From contig CAZNUA010000021.1 of NCBI GenBank assembly GCA_964576115.1, positions 2,266-11,812 of the forward strand: 9,547 nucleotides of DNA, read 5' to 3'. The notes below the pieces were generated by a model that was not told the DNA's origin, ran no database searches, and saw only the letters and a list, made by a program, of their open reading frames with translations. Positions 1 to 6,301 of the stretch are shown piece after piece. The position numbers and the translations under genes were made by a program. Numbering within the stretch: the stretch's first letter is position 1; each line of letters begins with the position of its first letter. The DNA is from CAYSYY01 sp964576115 [NCBI: uncultured Gemmatimonadota bacterium]. Its GTDB lineage: Bacteria; Blakebacterota; Blakebacteria; Blakebacterales.

Positions 1-1068
1 CGCAACCACCTGGTCGAAGTCATGCTCGAAATGGATGATATCAGTCCGGAGGCCGCGACGATCAGAGAGCGCTATGACGACGCGGCCCATCGGGTGAGCC
101 GTATTCCTGAAGTGGACGGGGTAACGATCACCACTTCGCCTGTCGGCTGGGGATTGGGGCTCGATATCTCTATCCCCGGTCTCGATTCCCTGCCCGAGAC
201 CGCGTACGGGCCGCCCATGGTGCATTTCGTCAGTCCCGGTCATGCCCGGGTTCTCGGTCTGCGCCTGATCAGCGGCCGGTATCTCGCAGAAGGCGACGGA
301 CCTCACGGCAATCGGGTAATGATCGTCGATGCACTGATGGCTCGAAAGATCTGGCCCGACCGGGATGCGGTCGGACAGCAGGTCATCGTCAACTCACAGG
401 GCGATGATTCCGAAACCGGGATTCCGCACACTGTCGTCGGGGTGGTCGAGAACATGAGCAATGGCGAGCTGATCGAGGCTCCGGCGATGATGTTCTACCT
501 GCCCCTGGAGGAAGCGCCTGATTCCCACACAGCCCGGGCACTCTATGTGCGCACGACCGGCGATCCGGTCCCGGCTCTGTCAGCAATTCAGCGGGCAGCC
601 GTGGGAAATGAACCCGGATTGCGTTATGCCGGAATCCGGACGGTCAGGGAGATCTTCGATCCCGAGGCCCGGGCCTGGTCGCTGGGAGCGACGATGTTCT
701 CGGCCTTCGGTTTCCTGGCCCTGGCGGTCGCTTCCGCCGGTCTTTACAGCCTGCTGGCGTTCGATATCGCCCGCCGCACCCGCGAGCTGGGCATCCGCAC
801 CGCCCTGGGGGCCGACCAGGGCATGTTGATCAGGCTGGTCATACGGGAAGGGCTCCGGCTGACACTCATCGGTCTGGGGCTCGGCTTCACCATCGCCCTG
901 GTTGCGGCCCGCTTTGTTCAGCCGCTGCTGTTCGAGGTTTCGGCCACCGATCCGGTGGTCTACGGCACGATCACGGCAACCCTGATCCTGACCGCGCTGG
1001 CGGCCGCCGCCGTACCCGCCTGGCGGGTGAGCCGGCTCGATCCGGTCACGGCCCTGCGCGTCGAGTGA
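1..1068 (+). CDS. ADOP-family ABC transporter permease, C-terminal half (5' end outside window)
   Basis: The reading frame is open from base 1 (first codons R-N-H-L-V-E-V) to the TGA at 1066-1068. It aligns throughout with residues from about 570 to 926 of the next gene, so the ATG at 22 is an internal Met and the true start is upstream. What remains is the second half of a duplicated MacB/FtsX permease. A periplasmic MacB-PCD-like domain (roughly bases 80-630) is followed by three membrane segments (about 680-755, 850-915 and 940-1020). Family hallmarks are visible: RRTRELGIRTALGA after the first membrane segment, LFEVSATDPVVYG before the last, and the ending PAWRVSRLDPVTALRVE. Proteins of this family sit in the inner membrane and resemble MacB without its ATPase; their substrates are mostly unknown. 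The gene is 33 bases upstream of a paralogue and is probably co-transcribed with it. Family confidence is high; substrate unknown. Confidence 0.9.
   Translation, partial: RNHLVEVMLEMDDISPEAATIRERYDDAAHRVSRIPEVDGVTITTSPVGWGLGLDISIPGLDSLPETAYGPPMVHFVSPGHARVLGLRLISGRYLAEGDGPHGNRVMIVDALMARKIWPDRDAVGQQVIVNSQGDDSETGIPHTVVGVVENMSNGELIEAPAMMFYLPLEEAPDSHTARALYVRTTGDPVPALSAIQRAAVGNEPGLRYAGIRTVREIFDPEARAWSLGATMFSAFGFLALAVASAGLYSLLAFDIARRTRELGIRTALGADQGMLIRLVIREGLRLTLIGLGLGFTIALVAARFVQPLLFEVSATDPVVYGTITATLILTALAAAAVPAWRVSRLDPVTALRVE
916..953 (+). repeat. Exact 38-base direct repeat, copy 1
   Basis: Identical to 3730-3767 in the second permease. It encodes VQPLLFEVSATDP, a conserved family motif between the last two membrane segments. 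With the 46-base repeat it bounds a 143-base block (916-1058) with only eight mismatches to the paralogue. Confidence 0.85.
1013..1058 (+). repeat. Exact 46-base direct repeat, copy 1 (3' end of first permease)
   Basis: This tract is identical base for base to 3827-3872 in the paralogous downstream permease. It encodes most of the family-typical C-terminus (PAWRVSRLDPVTALR). Identity includes third codon positions, which protein constraint alone would not preserve, so it reflects shared recent ancestry or conversion. Confidence 0.85.
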
Positions 1069-1101
1069 GCGATTTGAGCTGGAGAATGGTGATTATCAAA
1101 C

Positions 1102-3882
1102 ATGGGAAAACCTGACATGAAACGACTCCGTTCACAGCCGCCCTTTCATGGCCTGAAACGCCTCTTCCATCTCGGCCGCTTCCGTCCCGATCCCGAACGG
1201 GACCTGGATTCAGAACTCGATTTCCACTTCCGCGAAACGGTTGAAGAACTCCAGCGGCAGGGAATGAGCCCCGGCGAGGCCCAGGCCGAAGCCGAGCATC
1301 GCTTCGGTGACCGTGTCGGCCATCGGGCCCGCCTCGAGCACATCGATGCCGGGCAGCTCCGTATGCGTCGTGCAGAAGAGTTCTTTTTCATCCTCCGGCA
1401 GAACCTCTCTCACGCCCTGCGTTCTCTGCGACGCTCCCCCGGCTTTGCCGCCGCTGTCATCTCCATTCTGACCCTGGGGATCTGGGCCAACGCGGTCATG
1501 TTCGGTATCCTCGACCGGATCCTGTTCCAGCCGCCGGCCCACATCGAAAACCATCAGCAGATCCGCCGGGTCTACAGCCGGTTCAATTTCCAGAATCAGA
1601 TCGTTACCAGCAATACGATGTCTTACCCGGACTTCGCCGCCCTGAAAGACATGCGGGCTTTTACATCGGTGGCCGCTTATACCGGGCTGTCCACTGCCAC
1701 CGTCGGCCGGGGCGAGGACGCCCTGCGCGCCATGATGATCACAGCCACGCCCGAGTTCATGTCCCTGCTGGGTGCAGATCTTTTCCTGGGGCGGTTCTTT
1801 TCTCCTGCTGACGACAGCATCGGGGCCCCCCTGACGGCCGTAATCGGATATGGTTTCTGGCGGCGTTGCTTCGGTTCCAATCCCGACGTCATCGGGCGAA
1901 CCATCGACCTCGGCGTAAGCGGCTTCAACGGCGGCAGTGCCCCGGCCACGATCATCGGGGTGACCCCGGCGGGTTTCACCGGTGTCGGTCTGTCACGTAT
2001 CGATATGTTGCTGCCGGTGCAACCCACCCGGGTTCTCGAAACCGGACGAAGCTCCGGCGTCATGCATCCCGGTCTCTCCTGGCTGCAGATAGTGGCTCGC
2101 CTGAATCCGGACCAGACAGAGGAAACAGCAGCCCATGAGGCGTCTCTCCGGCACCGTCAGGCCCAGCAGGCAGAGATCGATGCCGGCCGCTGGGATGCCG
2201 AGGCCCGTATCGTTCTCGAACCGCTCATCACCGCTCGCGGCACCCGGGCTTCGCGCGAGGTGATGGTGTCCCGCTGGCTGGCCGGGGTGAGCCTGATCGT
2301 TCTCCTCATTGCCTGCGCCAATGTCGCCAACCTGATCCTGGCCCGGGCCGAGGACCGGAGGCGGGAGGTGGCGGTCCGCCTCTCCCTGGGTGTGTCCCGC
2401 AGCCGGTTGATCGGGCAGATGATCACCGAAAGCCTGGTGCTTTCCTTCCTGGCCGGGGGACTCGCCCTGGTGCTGGCGGGCGCCAGTGCCGGCTTTATCA
2501 GAAATATCCTCCTGCCTCATGTGTCCTGGCCGCATTCACCCGTGAACGGCCGGATCATCGCCTTTACTCTGCTGGCCGTGCTCGTCTCCGCGGTGGCGGC
2601 AGGATTTCTTCCCGCACTGCAGACTGTCCGACCTTCTCTGAGCGATGCCCTCAAGGGCGGTGAACGGAGCAGCTCAGGCCGGCGTTCCCGATTGCGATTC
2701 ATGCTTCAGACGGTACAGGGAGCACTGTCGGTGATCCTGCTCATCGGAGCGGGTTTGTTCCTGCGAAGCCTCGAGCACGTACACACGCTTGACCTGGGAC
2801 TGGATGTCAACCGGCTGGCCATGGTGACACTGGAGATGGAAGAGGTCGATGCTTCCAAGACAATCCTGAATCACCGCTACGAGCATGCGGCCGAACGCAT
2901 CCGCCGAATCCCCGGGGTTGAGGGGGTCGGGATCACCTCCACCCCCTTCGGATGGAGAGTCGGTTTCCCTGTCACCGTACCCGGTCGGGATTCCGATCCT
3001 AACCAGAGCGTTGATCGGCCCCAGGTGAACTTCGCGAGTCCCGGCTACTGTCGCGTGCTCGGACTCCGCTTCCTGAGCGGTCGGGGGATCCGGGCCGGTG
3101 ACGGGCCGGGAGGTGAGAGGATCCTTGTTGTCAACGAACTGCTGGCCGAAACCCTGTGGCCGGGTGAAAACGCGGTCGGCAGGCAGGTGCTCATCGGCGA
3201 CCCGGACAGGGGACCGACACCTCTTCTGACGGTGGTCGGAGTCGTGGAGAATGCGACCAATGAAGGCCTGACCTGCGAGTCTCTCCAGCAGTTCTATCTC
3301 CCCCTGGCCGAGGCACCCGATTACGCCACCGGCTATTCCTATCCCGCCGCGGCTCTCTATGTCCGTTCCCGCTCCGATCCCCGTGTCCTCTTCCCGCAGA
3401 TACGACGGGAAGCCAGTGCGGCAGATGACAACATCAGGTATGCGGAGATCGAGGGGGTACGGGAGATGCTTGATTCGCAGGCCCGTTCGTGGAGACTGGG
3501 AGCCACCCTTTTTACGGCTTTCGGATTGCTGGCACTGGTGGTGGCGGTTCTGGGACTCTACAGCACGCTGGCCTGCGATATCGCCCGCCGCACCCGCGAG
3601 TTGGGCATCCGCACCGCTCTTGGAGCCGATCGGGGCAGCCTGATCGGTCTGGTCATGAAGATGGGACTTCGTCTGACGCTCATCGGCCTGGGATTGGGCT
3701 TCGCCGTCATCCTGGCTGCGGCCCGTTTCGTTCAGCCGCTGCTGTTCGAGGTTTCGGCCACCGATCCTCTGGTCTACGGCGCTATCGCAGCAACCCTGAT
3801 CCTGACCGCCCTGGCGGCCGCCGCCATACCCGCCTGGCGGGTGAGCCGGCTCGATCCGGTCACGGCCCTGCGGGTGGAATGA
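1102..3882 (+). CDS. ADOP-family ABC transporter permease (duplicated MacB/FtsX permease)
   Basis: This is a complete 926-residue inner-membrane permease of the ADOP type, a family usually about 800-900 residues long. In order: a soluble charged N-terminal prefix domain (about residues 28-85, with DLDSELDFHFRE and AEAEHRFGD, the 'permease prefix' seen in this family); membrane segment 1 (116-137, with GIWANAVMF where the family usually has GIGANTAIF); a first MacB-PCD periplasmic domain (about 145-375); and an FtsX block with segments near 391-414 (CANVANLILARAEDRRREVAVRLSLG), 442-467 and 484-504. The second half repeats the plan: segment 533-555, periplasmic domain about 565-785, and FtsX segments 798-822, 854-877 and 888-912, ending AWRVSRLDPVTALRVE. 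No Walker motifs are present, so any ATPase must come from elsewhere. The start is uncertain: ATG 1102 has only a distant GGAG (1081-1084), and ATG 1117 is an alternative with a weak purine tract ahead. A stop at 1090 excludes longer forms. Substrate unknown. Confidence 0.93.
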   Translation: MGKPDMKRLRSQPPFHGLKRLFHLGRFRPDPERDLDSELDFHFRETVEELQRQGMSPGEAQAEAEHRFGDRVGHRARLEHIDAGQLRMRRAEEFFFILRQNLSHALRSLRRSPGFAAAVISILTLGIWANAVMFGILDRILFQPPAHIENHQQIRRVYSRFNFQNQIVTSNTMSYPDFAALKDMRAFTSVAAYTGLSTATVGRGEDALRAMMITATPEFMSLLGADLFLGRFFSPADDSIGAPLTAVIGYGFWRRCFGSNPDVIGRTIDLGVSGFNGGSAPATIIGVTPAGFTGVGLSRIDMLLPVQPTRVLETGRSSGVMHPGLSWLQIVARLNPDQTEETAAHEASLRHRQAQQAEIDAGRWDAEARIVLEPLITARGTRASREVMVSRWLAGVSLIVLLIACANVANLILARAEDRRREVAVRLSLGVSRSRLIGQMITESLVLSFLAGGLALVLAGASAGFIRNILLPHVSWPHSPVNGRIIAFTLLAVLVSAVAAGFLPALQTVRPSLSDALKGGERSSSGRRSRLRFMLQTVQGALSVILLIGAGLFLRSLEHVHTLDLGLDVNRLAMVTLEMEEVDASKTILNHRYEHAAERIRRIPGVEGVGITSTPFGWRVGFPVTVPGRDSDPNQSVDRPQVNFASPGYCRVLGLRFLSGRGIRAGDGPGGERILVVNELLAETLWPGENAVGRQVLIGDPDRGPTPLLTVVGVVENATNEGLTCESLQQFYLPLAEAPDYATGYSYPAAALYVRSRSDPRVLFPQIRREASAADDNIRYAEIEGVREMLDSQARSWRLGATLFTAFGLLALVVAVLGLYSTLACDIARRTRELGIRTALGADRGSLIGLVMKMGLRLTLIGLGLGFAVILAAARFVQPLLFEVSATDPLVYGAIAATLILTALAAAAIPAWRVSRLDPVTALRVE
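3730..3767 (+). repeat. Exact 38-base direct repeat, copy 2
   Basis: Partner of 916-953, same orientation and frame. It marks the left edge of the highly similar block 3730-3872. Confidence 0.85.
3827..3872 (+). repeat. Exact 46-base direct repeat, copy 2 (3' end of second permease)
   Basis: Partner of the repeat at 1013-1058, in the same orientation and same reading frame, 2814 bases apart. Recombination between the copies would delete or duplicate one whole permease gene, so the pair is also a potential site of copy-number change and assembly error. Confidence 0.85.
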
Positions 3883-3944
3883 GGTTTTGACCTGGACGAT
3901 CATTTCCTTCACCCTGGCCCTGCCGACTCGCGTGCGTCCCGCCG

Positions 3945-3974
3945 TTGACCTCCCCCCAGACCTTCCCGTAGGAT
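3945..3974 (+). promoter_or_regulatory. Possible sigma-70-like promoter for the GWxTD gene
   Basis: TTGACC at 3945-3950 matches five of six positions of the -35 consensus. TAGGAT at 3969-3974 matches four of six positions of the -10 consensus, with an 18-base spacer. Transcription would begin near 3981, about 45 bases before the GTG proposed as the start codon at 4027. The site lies in the 144-base gap after the permease gene, where a new transcription unit would be expected. The -10 overlaps the ATG at 3973, which argues against that ATG being the start. The match is moderate and such sequences arise by chance. Confidence 0.35.
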
Positions 3975-4015
3975 GGTGAGCGGATCGGTATCCTTTCGTC
4001 ACACAGAGAGGGGTC

Positions 4016-4021
4016 GGGAGG
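4016..4021 (+). promoter_or_regulatory. Ribosome binding site GGGAGG deciding the GTG 4027 start
   Basis: GGGAGG ends five bases before the GTG at 4027, a good Shine-Dalgarno match and spacing. The longer alternative starting at ATG 3973 has only GTAGG directly abutting it, with no spacer. This is the main reason for choosing the shorter protein. Confidence 0.55.
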
Positions 4022-4026
4022 TGCCC

Positions 4027-6231
4027 GTGGGTCACGGTTCGTCCTGTCGCCGGCGGTGTCTTCTGCTGCCCTTCTCGTGGGTGTGTCTCGTCGCCCTGCT
4101 GGCCACCTGCGCCTCGCGGCAACAGATGGTTTTGCCCGAGGATCGACCCGAGCCTGAGCGTATCGTCACCGACGCCGACCGGGCCGATATCGTCCTGACC
4201 GCGGCCATGCTGCCCGAACGGCAGCGCCGCACCCTCTTCTCGGCTCCCGATCCGGTGGCCTGGCTCATAGACTGGTGGATCGAACGCGATCCCACCCCCG
4301 GCACCACCCGCAACGAAGCTCTCGATATCGCCCGCCTGCGCGCTGAAGCTCTAAGCTACCGCTATCCCGAGACGCCCCTGACCGACCTGCTGGAACCGTG
4401 GCTCACCCTGCTCAAATTCGGTCACTGGGATAGGATACAGAACGCGGCTCTGCCGGTCTCCCTGCGCTACCCCGAGACTCTGAGAATGCCTCAGGGTTTT
4501 GCCAACCGGAGCGGCACCCACGTTCTGATCTGGGACGGACGCAAGCCTTTCTCGGCGGCGCTCAACGGCAATTGGATGGTCCTGCCCGAGGATATCCCCC
4601 GACCTCCCTCCCTGGTCGGTGCCTGGGCAGCGGTCGAAGATGCGTCTGCCCCGATCGCAGAGCGAACGTCTGCTCTGCTGGCGCTGAGCGACTACGAGCT
4701 GCCCGAGGTAGCCGAACGCCTGCTCGACCTGCCCGCTTCCGTGCGGGAAGGTATCGAACCGGCCTGGGAGGCGGCCCTGGAACGGCTGGCGGTGCGCCGG
4801 GCGATCTGCCTGGACGATGAGAGTGTGCGCCGCCTGGCCGCCCTGCGGGCAATCGGCGCTCCGGCCAGCCTGCAGCTCGAACGCACCCTGCCCGAGTACT
4901 ACCCGCCCGAACTCTTCGCCTCCGATCTCGATTCACTATACCACCGCCGTCGCTGTGAAATCCTCGAAGGCGAGCGCGGGCCGCACCCTTCCCTCGCAAT
5001 CGCCCCCGAGGGCTTCCTGAACGGCCTGACCGAACTCTTTCCCTCCTACCTGAACCTGACCGGCTGGAACTGGCGTGGGGATCTGTACCTGCAGTGGGGT
5101 CCGCCCCGTACCTGGAGCGACCGGTCCTGGGATGTTCTCTACGTGCACGGCTACCCGGTCGCGATCGCCGTCCGTTCGAGCCTGCTGGGCAGAATCGACC
5201 CCTGCATTCTCTTCAACCCCCTCGAAGAGGGTCTGCGTAACTTTTCATCCGAGGCCGACGTGGCAACCCGGCGCGAGGATATCATCGCCCGGCTGGCAGG
5301 AATGATCCCCGATGCGGTTCGGACCGACGAATCGCTCCTGGGGCATCTGCACCGCATCCTGCCGCTCGAGGTCAGACGGGTTGATTCGATCGTAGGCGCC
5401 AACGCCCTGAATGTTCTGGCCGACGTGGTGGCTTTCACCGATCCGGACGGTGAATTCGATATCATGGTCAGCCTGGGGATCCCCTTTACCGATGTCGGGC
5501 GCGAGCAGGTCGCCGGGGGCTTCACCACCCGTCTTGAAACGGCCTGCCTGCTGCTCGATGAAGAGAAGCGCACCGTCTGGAGCGAGTGGCACGACGAAGG
5601 TTTCTCCATCAACAATCCCCGCGGCGACCTGCAAACCCTGTACCTGGTCGACGGCTTCCGGGTCAGGACCGTGCCCGACACGAGCATGATCTACTGCTCG
5701 GTCTTCGATCCCGAGACACAGAAGTCGGCCGCCCTGCTTTTTCAGCCCCGGATCGAAACGGTCAGCGGACCGGGTCCCTTCATCTCCCCGATCGCCCTGG
5801 CGGACACCGTCAGTTCGGGAACCCCGGTCGAGGACGATCCCCTGCAGGGCACTTTCACGCGCGGCGAATACCGCCTGCTCCCGTATCCAGGTCGCAACCT
5901 GCTCTACGGCGAAGACATCTGGCTCTATTTCGAGATCACGGGCCTGACGAGATCCGAATATCTCGATTACGCCTGGGAGGAATCGTACTACCTCATCCCC
6001 GACCTGCCCGACCAGGGTATCGTCCGCATCCCCGGCCTGACCCAGAGTTCGATCCAGCCCCGGGCCCAGCGCCAGATCATGATCGATCTCTCGATGCTGG
6101 AACACCATTTCACCGGTCCGCTCTATATCGCTATCCTGATCCGCGATACCGTCTCCGGGCGCGAGGCGGTCGGCGCCACCCGCTTCACCATTCACCAGAC
6201 CCCGCCTCCGCCGCAGCAGCACTCTCCCTGA
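4027..6231 (+). CDS. Exported GWxTD-domain-like protein (probable lipoprotein), divergent
   Basis: The protein has 734 residues from GTG 4027, or 752 if ATG 3973 were used. The N-terminus is a basic stretch (CRRR), a hydrophobic core (about residues 12-27) and LLATC, a lipobox-like site with Cys28 but an unusual Thr at -1. A GWxTD-type opening follows: a helical stretch with WWIERDPTPGTTRNEA near residues 83-97. A mostly helical region spans about 100-340. GWNWRGDLYLQWGPP (346-360) matches the GWxTD...RGxxYxxxGPP signature, although the T-D of the name is lost. Further family-like elements are FTDPDGEFDIMVSLGIPF (470-487), an ISPIALADT motif (586-594), RLLPYPGRNLLYGEDIWLYFEITGL (616-640) and a C-terminal beta region ending near 722 before a Pro/Gln tail. 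GWxTD proteins occur in several environmental phyla; their biochemical role is not established. The family call rests on motif recall, not a search. It stands 70 bases upstream of a secreted protease and is probably co-expressed with it. Confidence 0.75.
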   Translation: MGHGSSCRRRCLLLPFSWVCLVALLATCASRQQMVLPEDRPEPERIVTDADRADIVLTAAMLPERQRRTLFSAPDPVAWLIDWWIERDPTPGTTRNEALDIARLRAEALSYRYPETPLTDLLEPWLTLLKFGHWDRIQNAALPVSLRYPETLRMPQGFANRSGTHVLIWDGRKPFSAALNGNWMVLPEDIPRPPSLVGAWAAVEDASAPIAERTSALLALSDYELPEVAERLLDLPASVREGIEPAWEAALERLAVRRAICLDDESVRRLAALRAIGAPASLQLERTLPEYYPPELFASDLDSLYHRRRCEILEGERGPHPSLAIAPEGFLNGLTELFPSYLNLTGWNWRGDLYLQWGPPRTWSDRSWDVLYVHGYPVAIAVRSSLLGRIDPCILFNPLEEGLRNFSSEADVATRREDIIARLAGMIPDAVRTDESLLGHLHRILPLEVRRVDSIVGANALNVLADVVAFTDPDGEFDIMVSLGIPFTDVGREQVAGGFTTRLETACLLLDEEKRTVWSEWHDEGFSINNPRGDLQTLYLVDGFRVRTVPDTSMIYCSVFDPETQKSAALLFQPRIETVSGPGPFISPIALADTVSSGTPVEDDPLQGTFTRGEYRLLPYPGRNLLYGEDIWLYFEITGLTRSEYLDYAWEESYYLIPDLPDQGIVRIPGLTQSSIQPRAQRQIMIDLSMLEHHFTGPLYIAILIRDTVSGREAVGATRFTIHQTPPPPQQHSP

Positions 6232-6291
6232 TTGCGCAAACGGCACCCCAACCCCACATTGAACAGTCACAGAACCTGCCCCCCGCGTGAT

Positions 6292-6296
6292 GGAGG
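6292..6296 (+). promoter_or_regulatory. Ribosome binding site GGAGG deciding the protease start
   Basis: GGAGG ends five bases before ATG 6302 and eight before ATG 6305. It lies inside the coding sequence if GTG 6287 or ATG 6290 were used, and those codons have only a C-rich stretch ahead of them. This favours a protein starting MMSLRRG or MSLRRG, which also gives a normal-length signal peptide. Confidence 0.7.
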
Positions 6297-6301
6297 ATCC
6301 G

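Larger units (their letters stand above)
3883..4026 (+). other. Intergenic region between second permease and GWxTD gene
   Basis: This 144-base gap carries the possible promoter at 3945-3974 and the ribosome binding site at 4016-4021. I looked for a stem-loop followed by a T-run after the permease stop and found none, so how permease transcription ends is unclear. No RNA gene or small ORF with a convincing start is visible. Confidence 0.5.

Noticed and set aside
22-1068. First permease treated as a complete 348-residue gene starting at ATG 22
   Set aside because: The frame is open to base 1, codons before the ATG align with the paralogue, and the protein begins in the middle of the family architecture without the first half or the membrane segment that should precede it.
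1086-1115. Tiny frame ATG GTG ATT ATC in the gap between the permeases, behind GGAG
   Set aside because: It runs only nine codons to a TGA, its GGAG is only one base from the ATG, and it shows no leader-peptide features.
2674-4122. Long minus-strand open frame of 482 codons opposite the second permease
   Set aside because: It is rich in Gly, Arg, Gln and His, has no recognisable domain, and lies opposite a gene with clear family motifs over its whole length. In high-GC DNA the complementary frames stay open by chance.
6232-6239. Perfect 8-base palindrome TTGCGCAA directly after the GWxTD stop codon
   Set aside because: It is too short for a terminator, has no loop or T-run, and I found no second copy next to it. 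A single 8-base palindrome is expected by chance.
6259-6264. TTGAAC as a possible -35 box ahead of the protease gene
   Set aside because: The sequence 16-19 bases downstream is C-rich and offers no -10-like hexamer, so I do not call a promoter between the two genes.
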